Assembly (NCBI GenBank): GCA_021613375.1
Contig: CM038726.1
Coordinates: forward strand, 9,804,253 to 9,868,252
Reading direction: 5' to 3'
Source: Megaleporinus macrocephalus
Lineage: Eukaryota > Chordata > Actinopteri > Characiformes > Anostomidae
Length of the DNA stretch: 64,000 bases
In this document: positions 44,452 through 58,100 of the stretch, in pieces
How the letters are laid out: each line of letters starts with the position of its first letter
Numbering within the stretch: position 1 is the first letter of the stretch
Program-made: the position numbers and the translations under genes
The notes under the pieces: generated by a model
Seen by the model: only the letters and a program-made list of their open reading frames with translations
Databases searched by the model: none
Told to the model about the DNA's origin: nothing

Positions 44452-45500
44452 TCAATTCAATTCAAGTTTATTTGTGTAGCGCATTTTACAACAATGTTGT
44501 CTCAAAGCAGCTTTACAGAAGGTTTGAAAACATCCATATCCCCCATTGAGCAAGCCAGAGGCAACAGTGGCAAGGAAAAACTCCCTCAGACTGGAGGAAG
44601 AAACCTTGGAAGGAACCAAGACTTGCAAGACGAGACCCATCCTCCTCTGGTCAAACAGTATTTACAGTTTATTAAGCTTAATACCAAAGAAAAGCTAAGA
44701 GAATTTCTGTTTGAAATCTGGATAGCAAAGCTTTAGAAGCTGCACAGGTAGAGGCAGTCTCTGACTGAGGCAGTTTATGTAAAGTGGGCATGAGCTGAAA
44801 CAGTCCCATCCTATCTCAATGCTGGTGCATCTTGATGGTACAGTGAAGTAACTGAGGGTGTTGCAGTTGGCACCAATGAACAGGAGAGCTGGTTGGTGAT
44901 AGATGAGGAGGAGTCAGTCTTCCAACAGCATTCAGCAGGACGGGAGGACAGTCCTGAATCTCGTGAAAAGTAAAGAGAGAAAAGAGATGAGAAAAAAAAT
45001 GAATTAAAACACTTTCAGAGTGCGGCTGGTAACTCCAGCAGATCTAACTATAACAGCCTAAACTAAAAGGAGAGAACCAGAAGGTAACATGGACATGAGA
45101 CCACCCTGAGACACTGGGATTCCCCCACTCAACTGTCAACAAACCTGTGTGATCACATGATGTGGTGGAACAACAGCACCAACATCTCAGTTTACCTGCC
45201 CCTAAAGGGGAAGATTAATTACCAAAAGCTACAACACTAAACAAGTATGTTTTCAGTCTAGACTTAAAAGGTTGAGACTGCGTCTCAAACATTAACTAGG
45301 AGATTATTCCACAATTTCTCTCTCCCCTCCATTGAAGTCTTCTGAATTTTAGGAACCATTAGAAAACCAGTTTCCTGAGATCTGAGTAAGCGTGGCGGTT
45401 CCTAATAGGAAAAAAGATCTTCTAGGTACTCGAGACCGTGCAGGGCTTCATACATCAGTAAAAGAATTTTATAGTCCATATGGAATTTAACAAGAAGCCT
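44452..45500 (-). mobile_element. L2/CR1-like LINE 3' end, minus strand (right arm of the inverted repeat)
   Basis: It starts with the tail TTCAATTCAATTCAAGTTTATTTG and runs back through the same 3' untranslated sequence to a minus-strand C-terminus with a LWNN segment at about 45310 and SRLKTYLFS. It is a close relative of the plus-strand copy, with about 175 bases between the two. Gene B's first coding exon follows at once. Confidence 0.82.
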
Positions 45501-45509
45501 TTAGCTTAG

Positions 45510-45510
<1 letters not shown>

Positions 45511-45553
<43 letters not shown>
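45511..45553 (+). repeat. (CT)n microsatellite acting as polypyrimidine tract of gene B exon 1
   Basis: About 42 bases of CT repeat are followed by CTGTAG|GACTGTG, with the acceptor at 45557/45558. It is shorter than the tract of gene A. Confidence 0.85.
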
Positions 45554-45556
<3 letters not shown>

Positions 45557-45600
45557 GGACTGTGTTAGTGAGAGTCTTTAGGAGGAGATAAAGAGATAAA

Positions 45601-48600
45601 ATGGCGACTGCAAGTAACAGTAAGTTAAACTTCCAGAAGCTACAAAAGGTTTTACTGTGAACATCATTAATAATTTTCTATCAGAGATTTTATTTTTATT
45701 GTGGAGACACACGACCTACAGCTATTAATGTGTGTGTGTTTCTACACAGATCAGTTTCAACTCTCTGGACCGCGTGATGGAGATAGACAGTCTGTCTCTG
45801 CCGTCACTCTCTACTGTCACCTGTCTCCTGAAATCAGTGCTGTTAACATGGAGATCCGGTGGTTTAAGGAGACGGACTGTGTTTGTCTGTATAAGAACAG
45901 GCAGGTGACAGAGGGGAGGGGCTATGAGGGCAGAGTGAGTCTGATCACTGAGGAGCTGCAGAGAGGAAACGTCTCCTTACAGATCAGACACTGCAGACGC
46001 TCAGATAGAGGATATTATCTGTGTCAGGTCACCAACGGAGATACAGCAGAGGAGTGTTCAGTAGAAGTGGGTAAGTATTCAGAAGTTCACTGTACATAAA
46101 GTCAACATCATCATCAGAGTCTGATCTCAGAATGAAAGATGAAGAGACAGAAATGAGAAACACAGATGTTCAGAATGGTGTTGTGTTCAGATAAAGGAGG
46201 TAAAACATACAGAGGATGAATGATGTGAAGGTGGATGAAGGACAGATGGAGTGTTTCAGTAGAATAAACAGTAACTCTGTTTTTCACTCGGACACAAAAC
46301 CAAAACATCATGACTGCAGAGTGTAAAAGTTACAACTGCAGCTTCATTAAAACAAAATTCAGATTTTACAGTAAAAACTTCAACTGGAATAAAAAGTGAG
46401 ACTCATTAAACAGCCAGTGATTCTACAGACTGTAGTCAGATCATTGATTTAACACACACAATATATATTAATCTATAAATATGATATTTAATATGTGACG
46501 TCACTACATGCTGCTGACTGACTCTCACTAAAAATCATGTTCTTAACTAATTAAAGCTGCAGATCCACAAACTACACACACAGAAAGGAGCTGTTCAGAG
46601 TTGAGCTGCGCGGAGTGAAGAGATAAAACTGAAACTGAGCTTCTTTATTCACACTTTAGTTGTATCTGTGACTCGCGCTGTCCAGACTGGGTGTGCACGC
46701 AGGGAGCGGAGTTCACCAATAAAAAGGCGTGTCTCAGTTCTCCACCAATCAGAGCCTGAACTTAAACACAGTTCTCTTGTGTGATGTTAAGTCCCACGTT
46801 GAACTGTGTTCAGTCCAGCGCTCCTGTCTGACCATCTGCTGTAACCACAATACTTTAAACTGAAATTCACAAAAATACAAACAAATACAATTCTTTCTAA
46901 ATTTATAATACATAATACAATCAGTAAAATAACATTAAGGTGATAAAATATTATTTTTTGACTAATATTATTTTAAATTCCATTATTTGCATCTTAACTA
47001 TACTTAATTATACTATACTAGAAATAGCAATATACTACCATAATAATTAAATTTTATTATTACATATATAAATTCATTTCAACTCATCAATCTGAAAGTA
47101 ATAATATAATCTTAGGAATAGTTTAATATGGAAATTGTAATTTAATAATTTCACCAGTCAGCATAACTAGTCTGTGTGAAATTTTACTGTTATAAAATGC
47201 TAGTTTTATTACCTGATAATAACTTGCAACACATTACATATACATTTACACTTAAACACATTTACACATTTAAACTAAAGACAAATTAATCATAATAAAC
47301 AGAAAATAAGAAAAATACAAGTATTGCATTTTTTCTTGTATTTCATAACAGCATACTTAATTTTATAATAAGCAAAAAAAGGTCTCAATTGTATAATCAT
47401 ATGAATCTGTATAGTTTTTGTTGAGTGTGTTTGACCTGAATACAAATTTGTAATAATATAATATAGTTGTGAACAATATTTCACTTTAGATCAAATATTT
47501 TTATATTAATACACTCAATGCAGCTTGTATCTACAAGTTTTTGCATGCAGTATTTTAAGTTAGAGAATGAATGTGGATCAAAATCTTTTTTTTCAATTTC
47601 TGAAAAAAAGATTTTTTCAATTTCTGGCTCTCTTTGAGTCAGATTCATTTAAATCTTACTTTTCTATCTTTTGTGTAAGATATTTAACTTATTCTCTCCA
47701 TTATCAGGATTTTATTATTTAAATCCAGTTGTAGTTTTAATCTCATGAGATTCTCTTATTTCTGAGAGATACTACGAGTTGAAGTGTTGGTTGTGTTTGA
47801 GTATTAAGACTCCTGAAGATCTCCTGAAGATCATGACTCCTGACTGTAATACTGATTAATCTGTTAGTTTTTAGATTCAGTTTATTCGTTACTTTTCCTT
47901 TAGCTCATGTTCATTTTTCATTCAGGAAGTATCACAACACACAACATTGTGCGTAAACGTACTGTTTATTAATAGTTTATTCATGTTTTATTATGATTAT
48001 TTCTGCTATATTAGTTAATAATAGTTGTTATATTGATTAATCTTTTAGTTTATATATCAGTTAATCTGTGTGTTTATTATGTACATGTACTTTATGTGAT
48101 GTAACTACTTATTAACAAAGTATAATACATAACTCATCATTGATATTTAATATATTAATTAATAAATTGTTACTGCATAATTACTAGTTTATTAATGAAC
48201 TTTACTGTAAATTGTGATCAGTTATTTCTGTAAGTGTTGAGCTCCTGGTTTACACTTTAACTGTTAGCTGAACATCTTCATGAAGCTGTACTGAAAGCAT
48301 TGAGTGACAGTTCAGTAGTGAAGGATGAAAAAGGACAGTACAGATGAGAAAAGGAGATTTCTGATAAGGAGATAAAGAGATTCTGAACTTTTCTAATTGT
48401 AAATGATGTTGTGGATGTTTTTATCTAACATTGTCTCTTTCTGTTGTTTAAACAGGTGTTTACTCGGTAAGTAAATGATATTTCCTCCTCCTACTGACAG
48501 CTGATACTCACATACACCACATTTAAAAAAAAACGTTTTATTTAATGATCATGTGATGAACAAAGTCTCTGATCACAGAATGAAGGTTATTGATCTCCAT

Positions 48601-51600
48601 CTCCCTCCTTCCTTCCCACAATGCACCTGTACATAATCCCACTGCACTGCAGAAATGTAGAGACAGTGAAGTTCACTGATGAAAAACAGACACAGCAGAT
48701 AAAAGCAGTCTGGACTGCTACTGTTGATAGTGGTTGGTAGTTGGTAGTGATGTTCTTATGTGATGATGTAATATTTGAGACGTTCCATCATCAGTACATC
48801 ATTATCGTTAGAGAGTCTCTCATTACTGTAGTTTTCTCACCTCCGTTACTGAAAATAGCCCAGAACACACACACAGCAGGAGCTTCTGACACACTCACAC
48901 ACACTATCTGCCTGTTTGTATGAGTCTCTATATCAGTGACTCACAACAAGCAGCACATACTGAACAGTCAGCAGCTCTGAAACACTTGATTACTGAGATC
49001 CTCTCATCTCCTACACGTCCTTTCACTTCATTTTCACTTTCACTTCACTTCAGAATTATCAGCTTTCTTACGAACGTTGGCAGCAGGGCATAGCAGCAGG
49101 CGGCGTGCAATGCGAGAGTCTGATCTTTCAGAGGAAGATCCTTGATCAAATCCAGGATTCTGGATCAGGCATATGACTCTTAGGAAAGCTTTTGTTGATA
49201 ACATTTCCAGTCTTCCGGTTTATAGCTCGTGGCAGACCCCTGGGGAAAAATGGTTATTGCAGAGGGCTTGTGTCTCTGCTCATGTCAGGGGTCAGGCAGC
49301 ATAGCAGACATTCTGCTACACAGCAAAACAGAATTACAACAGCACTGTTTATTATTGTACACACTTACATCTGACCTAGTAGCACAACTTTGGTGCACTG
49401 AAAAGTTGGAGAGGCAGATTTCCCTCTATTACTTAGTAAACTAGCTGTATTCCTCCAGTTGTGTTTCTTCTTATCTGGATCTTTAAATAAAACTGATACA
49501 AACAGGATCTTAAGTGTGTAATTCAGATGAACAGGGATGATTCCACATCATTTTTACTAACATCCCACAAACACACATCTGTCATCATTTCTACTTTCAC
49601 TCAAATGTTTAAACAATAAAATGATCTTTATTTTAGAAAAGTTCATTTATTTATAACATTTATAACAGTCTGAGTGAATCTCATTAGGAAATAACAGAAT
49701 CTCAGGTTTAATAATGAACAGTAGGTTGTAATGTGAGGGAGAAGTTCTGAAAGCTCTAGAGAGAAGCAGTTGGGCTGCTAGCAGAGAATCTGGAAGATGG
49801 AATATTAAAAGCAACTAAAACAGAAAATTAATCTCCTTAAATAAACTCTTATAATGACCAATAGAGACACATTCTTATACATATACATACATATACATTC
49901 ATATACATATACAATTATACATATATATATATATACACATTCATATACATTCAAATACATATACATATCATCACTGAATTATAACACAGCCCTACAGAAA
50001 ATTCAAACAGAGACAGACAGACAGAGAGGACAGAGACTAAATTACAGTAAATCATGTTAAAATTACTGAAATAAAAATATGAAATATGAGGTTCAGTCTG
50101 TATCATAAAGAAAAGAAACTCTACAAACAATGCAGTGTTTTCTACATTCACTGTGTTGTTAAATCTCCAGCTTTACTGATATTTACATCTAAAAATTCAC
50201 TTATGATTCCATACATGAAATATTCACTTCATATTATTCTCTTCACAGCGGCGTCGACTGGGAGGTGAGTATAAATCAGTGTAAAATGTTTTTGTGTTGA
50301 TTGTTGATGAAGAGTGTTTTGGTGTAAATACTGAATGTATTTATCTGTACTGAGTGTTCAGAGTGTTCAGCTGAACATCGTCAGCAGAGAGAGTTACCAA
50401 CACACACTTCAAGGATTCAAGGATTCAAGGATTCAAGGAGACTTTATTGTCATTCGCATCACATGTGGTACATGGGGTGGAACGAAATTGTGGTACCCAA
50501 GGACCCAGTTTTACCCAGACAGCAGTACTTAAATAAATAAAATAAACATAAATATATAAAATATATGTAAAAATGAAAATAAAATAAACAGGAATGGAGA
50601 AGGTAGCAGCAGAGTGTATTAAAGTGACTGGTGTCGTTAAAGTGTCAGTGCAGTGGTTCCACTAAGTGGAGAAGGTAGCAGCAGAGTGTATTAAAGTGAC
50701 TGGTGTCGTTAAAGTGTCAGTGCAGTGGTTCCACTAAGTGGCGTTTAAAAGTCTTACAGCTTCCGGAATGAAGCTGTTCCTCAGTCTGTTCGTTCTACAC
50801 TTAACGCTCCGCAGCCTGCTGCCTGAGGGGAGCAGGACAAACAGTGAGTGTGCTGGATGAGTGGGGTCCTTCATGATGCAGGTGGCCCTCTTCCTGCATC
50901 TGGAGGTGTATATGTCCGTGGTGGTGGGGAGGCTGACTCCGACAGACCTCTGTGCAGCCTTCACCACCCTCTGCAGAGCTTTCCTGTCTGCAGCAGAGCA
51001 GCTTCCGTGCCACACGTTGATGCTGGAGCATAGAACGCTCTCCACCACACATCTGTAGAAGGAGGTGAGGACCTAGCTCCCGAGCCCAGCTCGCCTCAAC
51101 CGCCTGAGGAAGTAGAGCCGCTGATGTGCCTTTCTGACCAGGCTGGAAGTGTTGTTGCTCCAGGTGAGGTTGTTGCTCAGGTGAACACCCAAGTACCTGT
51201 AGCTGGAGACCACTTCCACCGCAGACCCTCCGACATGCAGGGGGAGGTGGGCATGTCTGCCCCTTCTGAAGTCCACAATCATCTCCTTCGTCTTCTTTAT
51301 GTTGATGCAGAGGTTGTTCTTTCTGCACCAACCCTCCAGGTGTTCTACCTCCCGTCTGTAGCCAGACTCATCACTGTTTGTGATGCATCCGACCACTGCC
51401 GTGTCGTCCGCAAACTTCACAATATGTGAAGCCTGGGTGGATGGGTGAGCAGTCATATGTGAGCAGCGTGAACAAGAGGGGGCTCAACACACAGCCCTGA
51501 GGGGAGCCAGTGCTGAGGATTGTGGTGGAGGAGGAGAGGTTGTGGATCCTCACAGACTGCGGCCTGTTGGTCAGGAAGTCCAGGACCCAGTTGCAAAGAG

Positions 51601-52081
51601 AAGAGCGCAGGCCAAGTGAGGAGAGCTTATCTGTCAGTGTCTGGGGTATCATGGTGTTGAAGGCGGAAGTGAAGTCCACAAAGAGCATACGGACATAAGA
51701 GTCCTTCTGCTCCAGGTGGGTGAGGGCAGTGTGGACCACAGAGGAAATGGCATCGTCTGTGGATCGGTTCCTCCTGTAGGCGTACTGGTGTGGGTCCACA
51801 GTGACGTCGATGGTGGCTTTGATGTGGGTCATAACCAGTCTTTCAAAGCATTTAGTGACTATCGGCGTGAGAGCTATCGGCCGGTAGTCATTCAGACCTG
51901 TCACTGTGGAGCTCTTGGGGACCGGGATGATGGTGGCGGTCTTCAGGCAGGTGGGAACAGCTGCCTGGGTGAGGGAGACATTGAAAATGTCTGAAAATGT
52001 CTTCAGCACTGTATGTATCACTATAGTGTAGAACTCACAGCAGCCTGAGATACTGACACTACACTAATAACACTGTTACCT

Positions 52082-52125
<44 letters not shown>

Positions 52126-55100
52126 CTCTCTCTCATCTGATCTACACACGGAAACTGACACAAAACAAAGTGACGTTCACAGTTTTTCACTCTGATTATC
52201 AATAATATTATTTTCTTACTTTACTTTAACAACAGAGTCACGTTTATATCAGCATTTATATTTAATACTGATTAATGAAGAAATATGGTAGCTAATAATG
52301 AAATATAAACATAATCTGGAAGAGGAACAAATGATTATTATAAAGAGTTTAAAAGTCTAACTGTTAATACAGTAGCAGCTAGAGTTCTTTAAAGATCCAT
52401 ATTCTACATGTTCTAGTGTTTATTTTCCTCCTGAGCTTCACTTATAAGATTTTAGTGCTTTTATTTATAAAAACAGTCAGAATTAATGTTTACATTTCCA
52501 GCCTCTCTTCATCACTTGCAAATAAACACACTGTTTGTGTTACTGCATCTTTAAGACTGATATATGACTTCTGATTGGTCTGTATTGTGTCTCATTAAAA
52601 ACGCAATCTGGGCTAAACACACATTATAACTTCAGTGTGAGTGCGCGGAGCTAAACTGCAGCTGAATAGACAGATATGTTCAGTGGACTAAAAACGGGCT
52701 CTATTTGCTGTTTAGTTTCCATATATGTACTGTATGAAGTAAATAGTGAACAGTACATTTTCAAACTTTAACAATGTTTCCAAACTACATCAAACTCTTT
52801 TATAAAATGAGGAGAATTAAATTTTACATGATACATGCCCTTTAAAACCTCTACACAATATCTTCCTGTATTACTATAGAAAACAATAAATATGTTTTAC
52901 TATGTTATATATTTTCAATATTGTAAAAGTTTTGTTTTTTCTCTAATCTATTATAGGTGTCATCGTTTCTCAGGTGAGTACATTATTCTAAATAGACTAC
53001 ATTTCCTTAATAATCTGTTTTAATATGATTTTAATAAATCTATGAATATAAACATTATTGTGTGTAAAATGTATTCAGAGTTTATTCTTCATAAAGTTTA
53101 CATTAATTGAGCTTCTTTGATGTTGATTTCTCTTTCATGGTGTTGAGTTGATGTTATTATAGTGTTAATGCTGATCAGTGTTCTGTAAGTGATCATGATC
53201 CTCAGACGCTGCAGAGCTGGAACTAGTTTTAATTCCTCTTTTCTGATTTGGGTGTTTCTGTGGATCTGTTACTCTCTTCCCATGAGGTCCTGATTGATAA
53301 ATGATTTATTCTGAAAACTGAAAGTATAAGATGTAAAATAGCTCTTATTCAGTTCTTAATAAAATACTGTGTGTGATGATCACAGCACAGTCTCTGTAGT
53401 GTATGTGTGAACTCTGTCTCAGTCAGACTGTGTTAAAGTCCCACAACTGTAAACAAATAATGAACATAATGCTGATTAAACATGACTTTAAAAGATGCTG
53501 ATTTTCAAACACAATATCAGTTTAAATCAGTTTAACTCATCAGAGTCTCTACTGTTATTAATATCAGCTCTCAGTGATTCATACTGACACACCAACAGTG
53601 ATTTAAACAGAGAAACACTTACTGATCATATAACATACAGAATGACGTCATACATGAAATCTTCACACTGTTTTATTTAGAGTGACAGAAAATGGACAGA
53701 AGAGGAGAGAATGAAAATGAAGGAATCTGCTCTGCTGACCGGTGAGATTTAAAAGAGATACAGAATTAAAATCAGTGACAGTTAAAACTGTTATTTTCTA
53801 ATATTGTAATGTGAGCAAGTTTTTTTTAAAACCATCTTAATTATTATCATAATGAATCAGTTTAGTTATTAATATTAATTTAATACAGTCTTATTAAATT
53901 ATCACTTTACATGTTGTTTGTTTCACTGCTTGTTTAACTCATTCAGATCTCTCTGTTACACAATTAGATTTTTTTCTCTGCAGGTGTTCATTCAGAGTGG
54001 TTTGATATGAGGTGGTTTATTGTAGGAAAATTACTGATTTGGATGTTTTTACAGTGCTGATTATGTAACCAAGGGTCAAAACATTAGTGTCTAACCTATA
54101 ACCTGCACATTTTGCGCACTTAAATTTTCCACTCAAAGCGCAAATGTGAAACTCGCGAGCACAGAAAGAAAAACTGCATGCGCATTTTTCAAAAACACAC
54201 TCAAGCTTTCTTTTTCTATCCTTTAATGTTTTTTTTCTCTCTTGAATTCATATTTTTCCTCACACACATAGTGCAGTTTTGTTGGCTGCGCTTGAGTTTT
54301 TACAGTGGCTGGTTTTGACAGTTTGGGGGCGGGACATGGACATTTCTGTGAGCGAACGCTATTGGCTGATGGCACCTTGTTTGACTCTGCTCTGAAATCG
54401 TACTAAAGATGTGAAATGAGTACTAGTGTTAATCGGATTTATTATCAGTAAAACAGATCTGTATCAGAGTTCAGAGTCATGACCCGAACATGCAATGGAC
54501 CCGGGCCGAATCCGCTAAACAGTTGTGAGTGCTGCGTCGATCTGCCAGAGGATATTTCATGGACTATATGGGGATGTTACCGGACATTGTATATATTTGA
54601 AGTATATTTTCTTTACTGTAAAATATGTCAATATATATTTTTTTTTACATATGGGGAAGTCTAAGGAGACATGGGACCATGGCTGAGATGGAATAGGAAG
54701 GGGATGGAGTAGTCCTACTGTTTGAGTGTGTCCCTGTCTACGTACTGTTTGCCCTGGGGACTCCACGGTCTCCACAACCCAACGCAATGGTGCCACAATA
54801 CAACACATAGGAGAGGAAGGAACATGGATGGATGTTTTAGCTCCTCAAAAGCTTTCTGGGCTTTCTGGTTCCAAGTGAACCTCCCCTGGCCATTCCTAGT
54901 TAGGGTGGTTAAGGGGGTGGGCACTTTGCTGAAATTCCACATGAAACGCTGGAAGAAATTGGCGAAGCCCAGAAAGCTTTGCGTGGATGTGGGTCGTGGC
55001 CAACCAGTGACCACATGGGTCTTAGTGGGATCCATGACAAGTCAACCCTTGAAAATGTTAACCCAAGAAAACTAACCAACTGGGCAAGGAAGGTGGTTTT

Positions 55101-58100
55101 CTCCAACTTGACATAGAGATTGTTCTCTAAAATAACTTGGAGAACCAGGCGCACATGAACCACGTGCTACTTCCGAGAGCGGCTGTAGATCAGAATGTCA
55201 TCCAGGTAGACACCTGTGTAGCTGTTAAGGGTATCCTTCAGGACCTCATTAATGAAGCGTTAGAAGAGGCCAAGGCATTCATAAGAACGAAGGGCATCAC
55301 AAGGTACTCGTAATGCCCTGATGGAGTTAAAAAGACTTCCATTCGTCTCCCTGGTGATTTCTGATCAAATTGTAGGCACTGTGCAGGTCCAACTTAGTAA
55401 AAATTTAAGCCTGCTACAGTGCCTCAAAGGCCGAGGACATCAGGGGCAGCGAGTAATGGTCCTTGATAGTGACTTTATTGAGCCCATGATAGTCAATGCA
55501 TGGGTAAAGGCTACCATCCTTTTTCCCCACAAAGTAAAAAAACAGTTCCAGCTGGGGATGTGTAGGGTCAAATAAAGCCTAACGCCAATGCCTCCCTGAT
55601 GTACTCTTCCATAGCCAGCTTCTCTGGGCCTGAGAGAGAACAACCTCCCTCTCAGAGGTTCGGTGCCAAGGAGGAGCTCTATGGCGCAGTTGTAAGGCCG
55701 GTAAGGGGGAAAGGACCTGGGCTTGGCCCTTACAGAAGAGCTCTGATATACTCAACTGGGACTCGAGAGGGGTCAGGGGCGCCAGATGTACCATTGACCT
55801 TATCAGGGTCTCAGTTCTCAACCAGATGCAGGAACTACTGCACTGTGTGTGAGACCTGCTCATGATGGAGTATAGGGGAGACCTGACTGACCACTGTGCC
55901 TTTACGATGCTCTATTCGAGATTGCTCTGCTGGGCCCATGTTCTGGCTCAGTTTTGCTGTAACGAGGGCACTTATCTGCCAACAGCCTGCGCACGAGGCA
56001 AAGATGCTATGGGGTAAGCCACATGAGGAAGGGGTGCTTGTAACTCAAAGGGAGAATGGGAGGCAAAAACAGCACTCAGCTGTCTGTGGCAGGGATCAAG
56101 CCGCCAATCTCCAACTTGGGGGGCCAGGGGCTCAGAGCATTATAGGAATATTGTTTACAGTTTAAAGAATTGGGTGTGCTTTTTGATAAATGGCATTATG
56201 GTTTTGAATTTTTAGTTCACAAGCCTGGTTTAAGTGTGTGAAATCAGTCTGATGACCAGCTGGACATGAAATGAATTTGTTTCTCACAGAGTTAACAGGA
56301 CTGACCAAACATCTTAAAGATAAGGAGAAGCTTCTAATAGAGAGAAACACACAACTGATAGAAAAAGACAAACTAATTCAAGAGAAAGAAAAGCTCCTGA
56401 ACAAAAACACAGAGGCACTTCAGATGAAGAACAAGATGCTGGAAGAGAAAGAAAAACTTCTTCAGGAGACAAAAGACAAACTAGAACAAATAAGCAAAGA
56501 ATCTGAGCTGAATCAGATACAACTTAAAGATAAAGACACACGACTGGAGAACCAGATCAAACTGCTGAGAGAGAAAGAGATTCTACTGGAGAACACAGTG
56601 AAAGAGGTGGACAGCAGTAACAAACAACTGGACACACTGAGAAAGGAACTGCAGGACAAGAGCAGCAAACTACAGGAGATGATGATCCGACTGGAAGAAC
56701 AGAAAACTGAAGTCACTCGTCAGCAGAGAGAGTTAGAAGAGAAAGAACAACAACTTAAACACACAGGTAAGAATTTAACACACAGACTGATTAGAAAATA
56801 TCTGAGTGACCAAATTAATATTGTGTCTTTATCATTTCAGCACAGCAGAATTCTGACCTACAGACTGAAACTGAAACCCTGAAAAGTATCATTTCATCAC
56901 AGATGACTGGTGAGTTTTCAGGTTTAAGCTCAGCAGTTTCAGTCTTTATACAGTTTTTAGTCTATTTATACAGAGAACAGCATGAAAATCTTCAGCACTG
57001 CTGTTATTTTTCTGGGCACTACTGATCTCCAGATATAGGACATTTTAACAGTGTCTCATGTGCATTTATGATATTAATGAGCACAAATTCCTTTACTCAC
57101 CAACCAGTCAGCATACAGTAGCAGTAATGCTGACACATTCTACTACTTAGTTTTGAGCTGTCTATTATAAAGGGGTAAGGCAAAAACAGGAGCACAGCAA
57201 ACAGAATCAAAAAGGGCTAGGCAAAGATTGAAGAAACAGAGACAGAAAAACAAGTACAGGCAATAGCAAAGAGCCCCAGGAAGGAGCATGATAAATAGTG
57301 ACACTGGTGAGAGCAATCAAAATGAGTGAGGTTGAGTGTGGATATTCAGCTGATGGTGGTACTGCGGTCACGTAATCCAGAGGTGCCTGCTGGGAGATAT
57401 AGTTTTAGGGAATAGGAGACACGCTGGTAGTGTCGGTTCTGTTAATGCGGGTCCTGGATCAAACCAGGCAAAAGCTGGAAACCCCTTTTCCTGGGTCTTC
57501 CCCGAGGTCCCGGAGTCGGCTTTCCCGAAGTCACCTGTGAAAATCGGCTCTGAGACCTAGGTCAACGATGTCACTGGCTGGGACCCAACTTCTCTCCTCT
57601 GGACCATACTTCTCCCAGTCAATGAGGCACAGAAGAACCCCACCTCGACATTTCAAGTCCAGCACCAGATGAAACCTGTACACTCCACCTTTAATGGTGG
57701 AGGTGGGATCTCGTCCAGAGGTGTCTCATCCAAGGAACCTGGAACAACAGGCTACATGGGCTCTTCCTATAAACTCTATTGCGTAGTCTCCCACTACACC
57801 CCCACAGACTGGATGGTCATATGTGCGGCAAAAGTGTGCCGCAAGGCCGTCATAAACTGTTTGGTGCTTGCCCAGGTGGCTGGCTGGATCTATCTAGAAC
57901 CACGGTTTTAAGAAGGGATATGTGAAAGGAACGGGAGATCTATACTGAGTAGGTAAGTCTAGGTAAATCATCCACTCATCCACGGCAGGATCCTCCGACG
58001 TGATGGCAGTCCATGGGGCCAGTGGGGGCTGGGAACTTAAAACACACTGGGAAGTTGTTAAGCTAGTGGAGGAACAGAGTAACAAATTGTGTGCCATCTC

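Noticed and set aside
49854..50060. Open frame rich in Ile/His/Tyr/Thr
   Set aside because: Translation of an ATACAT-type simple repeat in gene B intron 3.
50734..51456. Plus-strand open frames with apparent coding text over 50848-51429
   Set aside because: They are shadows of the minus-strand LINE reverse transcriptase.
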